From an uncultured Tenacibaculum sp. (GTDB lineage Bacteria; Bacteroidota; Bacteroidia; Flavobacteriales; Flavobacteriaceae), in NCBI GenBank assembly GCA_947497895.1, contig CANMIL010000012.1:45005-109004 (forward strand): a stretch of DNA of 64,000 nt, in the 5' to 3' direction. A program made the position numbers and the translations under genes. Position 1 is the stretch's first letter; every line of letters begins with the position of its first letter. This document shows, piece by piece, positions 16,901-22,488 of this stretch. The notes beneath the pieces were generated by a model, which was given only the letters and a program-made list of their open reading frames with translations, searched no databases and was not told where the DNA came from.

Positions 16901-18378
16901 ATAAAATTGAATATTCTGTTGACAATATTGAAGATGTGATAGATGAAAATGAATTTATTCTACAATCGAACAATGTTTTTTTAATAAAAGTAAACCCATT
17001 AAATTCTTTAAAGTCATTAAGAAAAAATTCTACTTTTTCAGACAGCTTCGCTTCTATTATATCTCAAACTTTTGATGTTTTTAGTGATGCAAATGAATTT
17101 AGATATATTTTAAGAGATGATATAAATGATACAGAGCATTCGACTATTAGAAATTTTGGTGAAGAACTTTTAATCGAGTCTAAAGAATTACTTGGTCTAT
17201 CTGATAGCAAAATAACATTTTGGAAAGCTATTTATACAACTTTAGGTAAGTCTTTTGATTATGACATTAACAAAGATGAATGGTTAGAATCAATAATCAT
17301 TGATTTAGATTTAGATAAATCAATTTTAGAAATTGATTATGATAACATAAGTAGTAAAGATAATATAGTAATATTAAATAATCTCTTTAATAAAGTTAAC
17401 ATAGCAGTTAAAGATTTTAATATTAATACATTATATGAGGTTAATTTAGAAAAGTATCACTTTTCAACTCTGCAAGATTATTTCTATCAGAAAGCAGAGA
17501 TATTTAAATCTACATTATGGTCATCTCTAAATTTAAAATCTATTGAAGTGCAAACGACTTTTTTAGATTTGATTTATAAATATGAAAACAATAATGATTA
17601 TATACTTTTTAAATCTTCTGAATTAAAGTTAGCATTCCATATCAATAAAGAGTTGATACTTTCAACATTTTTAAAAGAAAATTTTGGCTCTGATTTTGTT
17701 TTAAACCAGGATATTAGCAATGACTTAATAGCTATTCTATTAAAAAATGAAAAAGCTTTTACACAAGAAGAATTAGATTTTTTAAAATATTCTAAAGTTT
17801 ATAGAAGTTTAATGTATTTTGAGGATAATATTAGTTTTTTGAAACAAAAATATACAGAATCTATAAAGGAAAATGAACCATTAATAGAAGATGTAAAAGA
17901 TGATAGTTTTGTGGGTTACGAAATTATTAATATAAATGACTCATTCACATTAGAACAAAATCAAAACAATAATCATACTTATAATAGCCCTTTTGTTCCT
18001 GGTGTTTCAAAAGACGTTCTAAAAAAACGTAAAGGCGACAAATCAGAAGATATTGTATATAAAAAGTTAGTATCTAAATATGGAAGTAATAAGGTCTCTT
18101 GGAAATCTAAAGAAGATGAAGGGATGCATTATGATATTAGGTACTTATCTGAAGATGGCTATTGGAAATATGTTGAAGTAAAGTCATTTAGTAACAATAC
18201 TTTTATATTAACAAAGTCTGAAAAAGAATTTGGTGAAAAATATGATGATGTTTATGAAATTTGGTTAGTCAATAATAATAGTAAAATATATACATTAACA
18301 AACTTTTTTTCCAGAGACGATATATTGTTAATACCAAAAGATTATTTGGTTTCTATTCAAATATCTATTGAAAGTTAA
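13921..18378 (+). CDS. Sacsin/Hsp90-type ATPase with C-terminal DUF3883 nuclease-like domain
   Basis: A 1485-residue protein. The N-terminal GHKL ATPase fold shows the Mg-binding Asn box LLELIQNCDDEG (about 42-53) and the glycine lid GNKGLGFRSI (about 101-110), as in Hsp90, MutL and sacsin. Residues about 1372-1450 match DUF3883, with D (HYDIRYL) and E-x-K (YVEVKSF) residues resembling a PD-(D/E)XK core. The middle thousand residues are Asn/Lys/Asp-rich and I recognise nothing there. It is the last gene of the operon, 3 bp after Res. I infer an ATP-gated effector or sensor attached to the restriction enzymes; no substrate is evident. Confidence 0.85.
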   Translation: MQEFLEKIKEKKRALFKSDYHEMLAAFNRENETVAGYNGRQLLELIQNCDDEGSNIVLLKLDKDNKTISISNGGSPFSKQGYRSLSISNLSSKTSKRKFIGNKGLGFRSIINWSNQIKIISNQIAITYSQDNIVNEYNSLFSKSTQIEIAKEYNYAKDVVPVPFLSLPKIESYNTPTQFSTTIEIHYKDPYYKDIIKQVKNIKPQTLLFLKNINEINFIGFDDIPDLKRVKTKLQKTDDNKFYPSEKISINNETWLIFEDENSIENTISIRDENEFYQLKLALKDDLNDNNNFLYSYFKTDIYIDFPYIIHGTFDLDQTRNRLNDTAKNKYVLDRLVNLIIDTAKYLSKENVSWKPLKLLSYSQKNTNLDKLGFYDKLDRAVLNEEIFPCIDNKYRLKRNTIYKTNRFSQIIKDVNGEAYFGNMLIPSTDINLIKYDIPSNIPNIIYKVDSLSKTVDSIPQRAELIYVVNDSYPNRNFNIIIDSNNELINKEVDIFTPTRKDISIPEYCDIKVINTRLFNILVNKFSLNSSKEKARDLQRKLKNNTKIHSFEPVPLALKIISNTNSIIKTNTDNPGYYIKQMVQSLYSNYKLSKENSSLPPKSNIPLLSKTGDVVSSKELFLSEYYPTGKITVDLFGDIYGQNDFLANYIDFGFVSEEKDIVLIEEFFLWLNVNKFAKYYTQTDSNYGTSHYLNYVQKVQGHINRTSINLIQYKSISHFKSLLTKLSFEKVIFWLFVDDILKQQLDNKNNDDIIKYYYYSLRSVYSKPSYIKYVLFSSGYDLNNHLLDENFDWLNNIKINYLDKLFFKYNITKRDIDNVLILLGAKDTFNELSIERVTKILEELPVKSSKGRNSQKIYRKAVQHYKVNSEELTKDVLLYAQDGNGLNLFPQSEIYFSDRIKIPKKLKNNYPILNFPPRSGGKDAIDFFKINNLKNLKIDISNFEINDSLTEDFRVFFETIKPFLLVYRINKIDKYVQKQKEASLIKNLQIKLCNKIEYSVDNIEDVIDENEFILQSNNVFLIKVNPLNSLKSLRKNSTFSDSFASIISQTFDVFSDANEFRYILRDDINDTEHSTIRNFGEELLIESKELLGLSDSKITFWKAIYTTLGKSFDYDINKDEWLESIIIDLDLDKSILEIDYDNISSKDNIVILNNLFNKVNIAVKDFNINTLYEVNLEKYHFSTLQDYFYQKAEIFKSTLWSSLNLKSIEVQTTFLDLIYKYENNNDYILFKSSELKLAFHINKELILSTFLKENFGSDFVLNQDISNDLIAILLKNEKAFTQEELDFLKYSKVYRSLMYFEDNISFLKQKYTESIKENEPLIEDVKDDSFVGYEIININDSFTLEQNQNNNHTYNSPFVPGVSKDVLKKRKGDKSEDIVYKKLVSKYGSNKVSWKSKEDEGMHYDIRYLSEDGYWKYVEVKSFSNNTFILTKSEKEFGEKYDDVYEIWLVNNNSKIYTLTNFFSRDDILLIPKDYLVSIQISIES

Positions 18379-18379
18379 A

Positions 18380-18410
18380 AAAACTAAATATCTAAAATTA
18401 GTTTTCTCTT
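18380..18410 (+). terminator. Probable terminator of the defence operon
   Basis: AAAACTAA (18380-18387) and TTAGTTTT (18398-18405) form an 8-bp AT-rich stem with a 10-nt loop followed by CTCTTT, 1 bp after the last cargo stop codon. The stem is weak but well placed. Confidence 0.4.
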
Positions 18411-18529
18411 TAAAATAAGTAATTTTTGAATAACAAGATTAAACTTCTACTAAAAAGATAACCTTCAAACTTGTTTATATAAATACCTCCAAATCCAATT
18501 CAGATTGACAAAATATACTATTTTTGTAG

Positions 18530-18545
18530 TTCCTAAATCAAAAGA
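18530..18545. repeat. 16-bp direct repeat, copy 1
   Basis: TTCCTAAATCAAAAGA recurs exactly at 18655-18670. Each copy lies just upstream of a start codon (ATG at 18554 and ATG at 18673), so it may be a shared leader or the trace of a local duplication. A -7 box TATTTTTG at 18519-18526 precedes this copy. Confidence 0.6.
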
Positions 18546-18553
18546 ATACATCA

Positions 18554-18661
18554 ATGAACATACAATTTTTGCCCATACGGTATGGTGGCGGTATTGGAAA
18601 CAATCGCAACGTTCCTTTTGAACGTAGGACACCTAAGCTTTATGGGCTTTATATTTCCTAA
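18554..18661 (+). CDS. Short ORF, 35 residues, RYGGGIGN motif
   Basis: ATG to TAA encodes 35 residues with PIRYGGGIGNNRN, then VPFERRTPKLYGLYIS. The composition (Gly, Arg, Pro, Tyr) differs sharply from the Lys/Asn/Ile-rich proteins around it. The start follows a -7-like TATTTTTG (18519-18526) and the first copy of the 16-bp repeat; the stop lies inside the second copy. It could be a leader peptide or small protein controlling the next gene. Alternatively the DNA is an RNA element and the ORF incidental. I do not recognise the family. Confidence 0.4.
   Translation: MNIQFLPIRYGGGIGNNRNVPFERRTPKLYGLYIS
18571..18647. other. Strongly structured segment (hairpin cluster)
   Basis: Within 77 nt are CCATACGGTATGG (18573-18585, 6-bp arms), ATTG-GAAA-CAAT (18593-18604, GNRA-type loop, extended by GCG/CGC), ACGTTC-CTTTT-GAACGT (18609-18625), and a closing stem GCCCATA (18571-18577) with TATGGGC (18641-18647). 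The closing stem and the first hairpin compete for the same bases, so two alternative folds are possible, as in an attenuator or riboswitch-like RNA. Confidence 0.45.
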
Positions 18662-18670
18662 ATCAAAAGA
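18655..18670. repeat. 16-bp direct repeat, copy 2
   Basis: Exact second copy of TTCCTAAATCAAAAGA, 125 bp from the first. It ends 2 bp before the ATG of the next gene and contains the stop codon of the 35-residue ORF. Confidence 0.6.
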
Positions 18671-18672
18671 CT

Positions 18673-18981
18673 ATGAGTAATAGTAAAAATCTCAGCTTAG
18701 ATCAATTAAAAGAACTAAAAAACAGGTATTTCACCACTTTTAATGACGCTAACCATTCAAGAAACGCAGCCTATACAGTTACATTAGAACACAGTTATTC
18801 CAATTTATTAAACCTAGTACAATCACTTATTAACGTTAGTCAAAGTGCCATAGAGGGCTTACATGAAAATGAGTTACCTCATTGCAATAGTTTTGATATT
18901 GTTAATGTGTTGCAACTTACCAAACAACTACTACCCTTTTCGGAAGCAGAATTTTTAGACCAAATCAACGACAAATTGTAG
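18673..18981 (+). CDS. Small unknown protein at the right end of the element
   Basis: A 102-residue soluble, mostly helical protein with no domain that I recognise. It starts 11 bp after the stop of the 35-residue ORF and shares that ORF's repeated leader. It is the last gene before attR and could have a role in excision, maintenance or copy control, but nothing in the sequence shows this. Confidence 0.65.
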   Translation: MSNSKNLSLDQLKELKNRYFTTFNDANHSRNAAYTVTLEHSYSNLLNLVQSLINVSQSAIEGLHENELPHCNSFDIVNVLQLTKQLLPFSEAEFLDQINDKL

Positions 18982-19000
18982 TAATTAAATAAGTTTAATA

Positions 19001-19032
19001 AACAAGGTAGTTTTGACACCCAAATTGACACC
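19001..19032. promoter_or_regulatory. Right arm-type integrase sites
   Basis: AACAAGGT (19001-19008) is the inverse of the ACCTTGTT motifs next to attL. TTGACACC occurs at 19013-19020 and 19025-19032 with the same 12-bp period as the pair before the integrase gene. All lie 45-76 bp inside attR. Confidence 0.55.
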
Positions 19033-19035
19033 TTA

Positions 19036-19072
19036 AAATAAAAAACCCTGTAAAATAAGTACTTACAGGGTT
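19036..19072 (-). terminator. Element-supplied ssrA terminator
   Basis: Read on the minus strand, AACCCTGTAA and TTACAGGGTT form a 10-bp stem followed by a T-run (the A-run at 19036-19043). It starts only a few bases past the tmRNA 3' end but belongs to the inserted element. It therefore replaces the original terminator now stranded at 989-1030. Confidence 0.75.
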
Positions 19073-19076
19073 AAAA

Positions 19077-19096
19077 GTGGAGACGCCGAGAATCGA
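19077..19096. other. attR within the ssrA 3' end
   Basis: This copy of GTGGAGACGCCGAGAATCGA continues into the tmRNA T-arm (ACTCGGGTCC), so it is the copy that keeps the tmRNA gene intact. It is the right junction of the element. Confidence 0.88.
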
Positions 19097-19470
19097 ACTC
19101 GGGTCCAAACAAGCAGCTCAAAGGCTTTCTACATGCTTATTTTTGAATTAATTGTCGACCAAAAGCTGATTCAAAACAACCTACTAGTGGCTTATCTTCT
19201 TAAATTTCAAAAACTTATCGAAGTACTAAGCTTTCTATGTTTACTTTTACGATGCCCATGAATGAAACGCCGTAAACCAAGGCTTTTCGTGGACATTTAG
19301 CTTGCGCACCTTGTGCGCCGAGGCTTGCATCTTACTATAATTCGGATTAAGCAGCTAAAGCGTAGTTATCTTCGCCGTTTATAAAGTTGAAATAAGTTTT
19401 ACGAGTTATCATTTCACTCCTCGACATGCTTACATTTTCACTGACCTTGCTGTCAAAACCAGTCGTCCCC
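19078..19470 (-). ncRNA. ssrA: Transfer-messenger RNA
   Basis: On the minus strand the gene starts GGGGACGACTGGTTTTGACAG and ends with the T-arm GGACCCGAGTTCGATTCTCG and acceptor strand CGTCTCC-A. GGGGACG pairs with CGTCTCC. CCA is not encoded and must be added. The tag reading frame ends at a TAA at 19347-19349, and the last codons (19350-19376) read GEDNYALAA, a typical Bacteroidota degradation tag tail; the frame is open further upstream (YFNFIN before it). tmRNA with SmpB rescues stalled ribosomes. The 3' end serves as the integration site but stays functional, since the element restores the last 20 bases. Confidence 0.93.
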
Positions 19471-19993
19471 AATATGTCAAAGATGCTATTTGTGTTCCTA
19501 CAAAAAATATACCAGATATTACTCTATTATACTGTGCAATTTAACTCGCAATGCTTTGTTAAGAAGTACAAAAACTAGCGGATGCAAATATAAACAAATA
19601 CTACAATTCAGCTGATCTTTTTTAAAGATCCTTTTGTTGCTATCATTCTTACAATATTTGTCTCATTCTGAATTTATTTCAGAATCTCTTATTTTTTATA
19701 TAAAATATGTAGGATGAGAGCCTCAAACAAGTTCGGGTTGACTGTTATGACCTGTTGTCACATATCGATACCAATTAACATGAACTGCCCGGATGCAAGT
19801 ATACGGGGTATCTGTTGGATTCATAATTTTACATTTCGAGGCAAGCCTCGGGGAATTAACCCTTGGCTATCGCCCTGCGATTAAAAATCTATTCTAAGCA
19901 GCTTGTAAAATCATTTAAAAAAAAGTATTTTCGCAATGTTTGTTATAAACCATAACATTAAATCGTTATTTGTTTAATTTTAATACAATAAAT
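19471..19993. other. Intergenic region between ssrA and the dehydrogenase gene
   Basis: About 520 bp. It should contain the ssrA promoter (reading left) and the promoter of the gene at 19994. It holds a dispersed repeat at 19661-19742, and GC-richer unique DNA at about 19790-19880 that resembles a degenerate intergenic repeat (CCGAGGCTTGCCTCG-like inverted sequence near 19838-19852). I see no ORF here that I can support. Confidence 0.5.
19661..19742. repeat. Dispersed intergenic repeat, right copy
   Basis: Hairpin CATTCTGAATTTATTTCAGAATCTC, then GATGAGAGCCTCAAACAAGTTCGGGTTGAC. It matches 886-968 in order, spacing and orientation with scattered substitutions. Host repeat, outside the inserted element. 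Confidence 0.6.
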
Positions 19994-21199
19994 ATGAAAT
20001 TTGGAATTATAAGAGAACGTAAGAATCCACCCGATAGAAGAGTTGTTTTTTCGCCTCAGAAGTTGCAAGAATTTCAACAAAAATTTCCTGAAGCTACTAT
20101 CGTTGTAGAAAGTTCAGATATACGAGTATTTTCAGATGCTGAATATAGTAATGCTGGATTAGAAGTAACGAACGATCTTTCTGATTGCGATGTTCTGTTA
20201 GGAGTAAAAGAAGTTCCTGTTGATCATTTAATTCCAAATAAAAAATATTTCTTCTTTTCACATACCATAAAAAAGCAACCTTATAACCGTAAGTTGTTAC
20301 AATCTATTCTTGAGAAAAACATTGATTTACTAGACCATGAAACTATCATTAAAGAAAATGGTGCGCGATTAATTGGTTTTGGTCGTTATGCTGGTTTAGT
20401 TGGTGCATATAACGGGTTTAGAGCTATTGGTTTAAAAGAAGGTTTGTTCGAATTACCTAAGGTAGAAACTTTAGCAGATTTGGATGCCATGAAAAGTGAG
20501 CTAGATAAGATTACCCTTCCTAATATAAAAATAGCACTTTCTGGTTCTGGTAAAGTAGCTTATGGTGCAAAAGAAATTCTAGATCATTTAGGTATTAAGC
20601 AAGTAAGTGATGCTTTGTATTTAACTTCAAAGTTTACCGAGCCTGTATATTGTTTGATTGATGTAATGGAATACAACCGACGTATCGACGGAAAGGTTGG
20701 TGATAAGTTTGCTTTCTATGATGATCCATCGGGTTATGAAAGTAACTTTATGCCTTATGCAAAAGAAACAGATTTCTTTATTGCTGGTCATTTCTATGGT
20801 GATGGGGCTCCCTATTTATTTACCCGTGAAGATGCGAAAAAAGAAGAATTCAACATAAAATATGTAGCAGATATTTCATGTGATGTTGATGGTCCAGTTG
20901 CTTCGACGATCAGACCATCAACCATTGCAGATCCTATTTATGGCTACGATCCTATCACTGAAAGTGAGGTAGATTATAAAAGTGATAACGCTATTACCGT
21001 AATGGCTGTTGACAATTTACCATGTGAATTACCAAAAGACGCCAGTGAAGGCTTTGGTGATATGTTTTTAGAACATGTAATTCCTGCTTTTTATAATAAC
21101 GATAAAGATGGTATTTTAGCGCGCGCTCAAATGACTTCGAATGGAAAACTTACTGAGCGCTATAGTTACCTTCAAGATTATGTTGACGGTAAAGAATAA
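19994..21199 (+). CDS. NAD(P)-dependent dehydrogenase, AlaDH/saccharopine-dehydrogenase family
   Basis: About 401 residues from the ATG at 19994; an in-frame upstream start at 19970 would add eight residues unlike the family start. The N-terminus KFGIIRERKNPPDRRVVFSP is typical of alanine dehydrogenase/transhydrogenase and lysine-forming saccharopine dehydrogenases. A Rossmann-type segment IKIALSGSGKVAYGAKEIL lies near residue 175. HVIPAFYNNDKDGIL closes the protein. It probably oxidises an amino acid or saccharopine-type compound with NAD+. Exact substrate is uncertain. It stands alone downstream of a long intergenic region and is followed by the DUF3820 gene. Confidence 0.8.
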   Translation: MKFGIIRERKNPPDRRVVFSPQKLQEFQQKFPEATIVVESSDIRVFSDAEYSNAGLEVTNDLSDCDVLLGVKEVPVDHLIPNKKYFFFSHTIKKQPYNRKLLQSILEKNIDLLDHETIIKENGARLIGFGRYAGLVGAYNGFRAIGLKEGLFELPKVETLADLDAMKSELDKITLPNIKIALSGSGKVAYGAKEILDHLGIKQVSDALYLTSKFTEPVYCLIDVMEYNRRIDGKVGDKFAFYDDPSGYESNFMPYAKETDFFIAGHFYGDGAPYLFTREDAKKEEFNIKYVADISCDVDGPVASTIRPSTIADPIYGYDPITESEVDYKSDNAITVMAVDNLPCELPKDASEGFGDMFLEHVIPAFYNNDKDGILARAQMTSNGKLTERYSYLQDYVDGKE

Positions 21200-21221
21200 T
21201 AATGTTTCGCGTTAATAGTAC

Positions 21222-21437
21222 ATGGATTCCAACAAACAGTTCTTAATAGATACAGCTAATATGAAAATGCCTTTTGGAAAATATAAAGGCACTTATTTAA
21301 TTGAAATTCCTGAGTACTATTTAGTTTGGTACAAAAACAAAGGATTCCCGAATGGAAAATTGGGACAAATGATGACCTTGGTTTATGAGCTAAAATTAAA
21401 TGGACTTGAAGATATATTAAGAAAAATCAGAGGCTAA
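21222..21437 (+). CDS. DUF3820 family small protein
   Basis: A 71-residue protein with the DUF3820 signature KMPFGKYKGTYLIEIPEYYLVWY, lacking signal or membrane segments. The family is small and widespread, sometimes fused to exonucleases; its function is unclear. It lies 22 bp after the dehydrogenase gene and probably shares its mRNA. Its last codons and stop lie inside the terminator hairpin at 21425. Confidence 0.8.
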   Translation: MDSNKQFLIDTANMKMPFGKYKGTYLIEIPEYYLVWYKNKGFPNGKLGQMMTLVYELKLNGLEDILRKIRG

Positions 21438-21456
21438 TAGGCCTCTGATTTTTTTA
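21425..21456 (+). terminator. Terminator overlapping the DUF3820 stop codon
   Basis: AATCAGAGGC and GCCTCTGATT pair around a TAATAG-containing loop and a T-run follows. The stem uses the final codons of the DUF3820 gene. Confidence 0.8.
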
Positions 21457-21499
21457 TTACTTAGAACTAAGTAAAACTTCAGTTTCGATAGAAAACTAC

Positions 21500-21859
21500 T
21501 TATATTTTTAACAACTCCTTATTATTAAGAGCATCAGCAATGTTTACCTTCACATACTTATGACTTCTGAAAAAGTATTTTTTTGAGCTTAAACTGATCG
21601 TTGCAATTAAATCTCCTTTACTATTTTCTTTAATTGAAGTTACTTCAACTTTTTGTCCTCTTACGTTGCTATAATTTACCGTTCCTCCTCTTTTTACAAT
21701 AAAATTGTCCTTCGGAAACTTTATATGCTTATAATCATCATTCGCTACTTCACCAACAAGAAACACATCTCCTACTTTTACTGAAGTATCTGAATTCTGG
21801 GCATATCCAAATCCTGAAAACAAAATCATAAAAAGACCTAATACTATGTAATTCTTCAT
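21500..21859 (-). CDS. Small secreted protein of unknown function
   Basis: I place the start at the Met giving MKNYIVLGLFMILFSGFGYAQ, a clear signal peptide; the open frame extends 19 codons further upstream without a plausible start. The mature part, about 99 residues, begins NSDTSVKVGDVFLVGEVAND and looks beta-rich with alternating charged residues (GDLIATISLSSKKYFF). No enzyme motif is visible. Probably periplasmic or outer-surface. Confidence 0.7.
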   Translation of the reverse strand: MKNYIVLGLFMILFSGFGYAQNSDTSVKVGDVFLVGEVANDDYKHIKFPKDNFIVKRGGTVNYSNVRGQKVEVTSIKENSKGDLIATISLSSKKYFFRSHKYVKVNIADALNNKELLKI

Positions 21860-21991
21860 AATAGTTATTTTAAGTTTAAGTACTACAAAATTAAAAAAAA
21901 TAAAAAACGTAAACAACCTATTGAATCACAGATAATTATAATTCGACATTAAAAATCGTATCTCTTTTTATTAGATTCCAAATTTCAACCT

Positions 21992-22066
21992 ATGAAAAAC
22001 GTGATTATCACAATTTTTATTATCCTCAACTTGGTCGTTATTCTACCTAAGTTTCACTCAACCTAA
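21992..22066 (+). CDS. Possible 24-residue membrane peptide
   Basis: ATG to TAA encodes MKNVIITIFIILNLVVILPK plus four residues, a single hydrophobic helix after a Lys, between two minus-strand genes. It resembles other very short single-span peptides, but hydrophobic stretches arise easily in AT-rich DNA. No promoter match was identified. Confidence 0.25.
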   Translation: MKNVIITIFIILNLVVILPKFHST

Positions 22067-22095
22067 CATAATCAACTCAACTACAAAACATTAAA

Positions 22096-22479
22096 TTAAC
22101 GAACGGCTATAGTTTTGTGAATAAGAGCCCTTTTCTCTATCATAATCGTAAATAGTATTCCTAAAGAATAAGCTAATAAATCATAAACGCTAAACGTAGC
22201 TCCAAAAATTATCCTTGCCATTCTGTTATTTTCAAGTCCTACCCATTCTAAAATGGAAGTCATTTGAAGAAACTCAACGGTAAAGGCAAAAATTAAAACA
22301 CCTAAAGCTATCGATACTGATGATGCTTTTACAAAAGACTTTACCAAGCAATACAATAGAATGACGACCAAAAAATCTCCAAAAGTATGTCGAATAAATC
22401 CGCTCAATTGCGCAATTCCTATTTCAACAAAAAGCAATACGATAAAACCTAAAAAGTAATATTTATTAAAAGTCAACAT
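22096..22479 (-). CDS. DUF2809 integral membrane protein
   Basis: A 127-residue protein with four hydrophobic segments (about 8-25, 34-48, 53-72 and 97-113). It includes the family hallmarks GFIRHTFGDFLVV and FTVEFLQM before an arginine-containing loop. DUF2809 members resemble the VanZ-type small membrane proteins; function unknown. It is downstream of creD with a 9-bp gap and likely belongs to that operon. Confidence 0.8.
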   Translation of the reverse strand: MLTFNKYYFLGFIVLLFVEIGIAQLSGFIRHTFGDFLVVILLYCLVKSFVKASSVSIALGVLIFAFTVEFLQMTSILEWVGLENNRMARIIFGATFSVYDLLAYSLGILFTIMIEKRALIHKTIAVR

Positions 22480-22488
22480 GATTCTTTC

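Larger units (their letters stand above)
1034..19096. mobile_element. Integrative element in ssrA carrying a restriction-type defence module
   Basis: The element is bounded by a 20-bp direct repeat identical to the 3' end of the tmRNA gene. It carries an integrase next to attL, an excisionase-like HTH gene, a superfamily-3-type helicase, an iteron-like tract and about 12.4 kb of restriction-type cargo. Integrases of this family often use tRNA or tmRNA 3' ends as attachment sites. No relaxase, type IV secretion, capsid, portal or terminase gene is visible, so it is either a phage-satellite-like element, a mobilizable element that relies on helpers, or an immobile remnant. Its sequence looks more A+T-rich than the host flanks; this was not computed. 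Confidence 0.88.

Noticed and set aside
5974..18378. BREX, DISARM, type I restriction or Gabija
   Set aside because: No PglZ/BrxC, no DrmA/B/C, no HsdS, and no OLD-type GajA are present; Mod-Res motifs fit type III.
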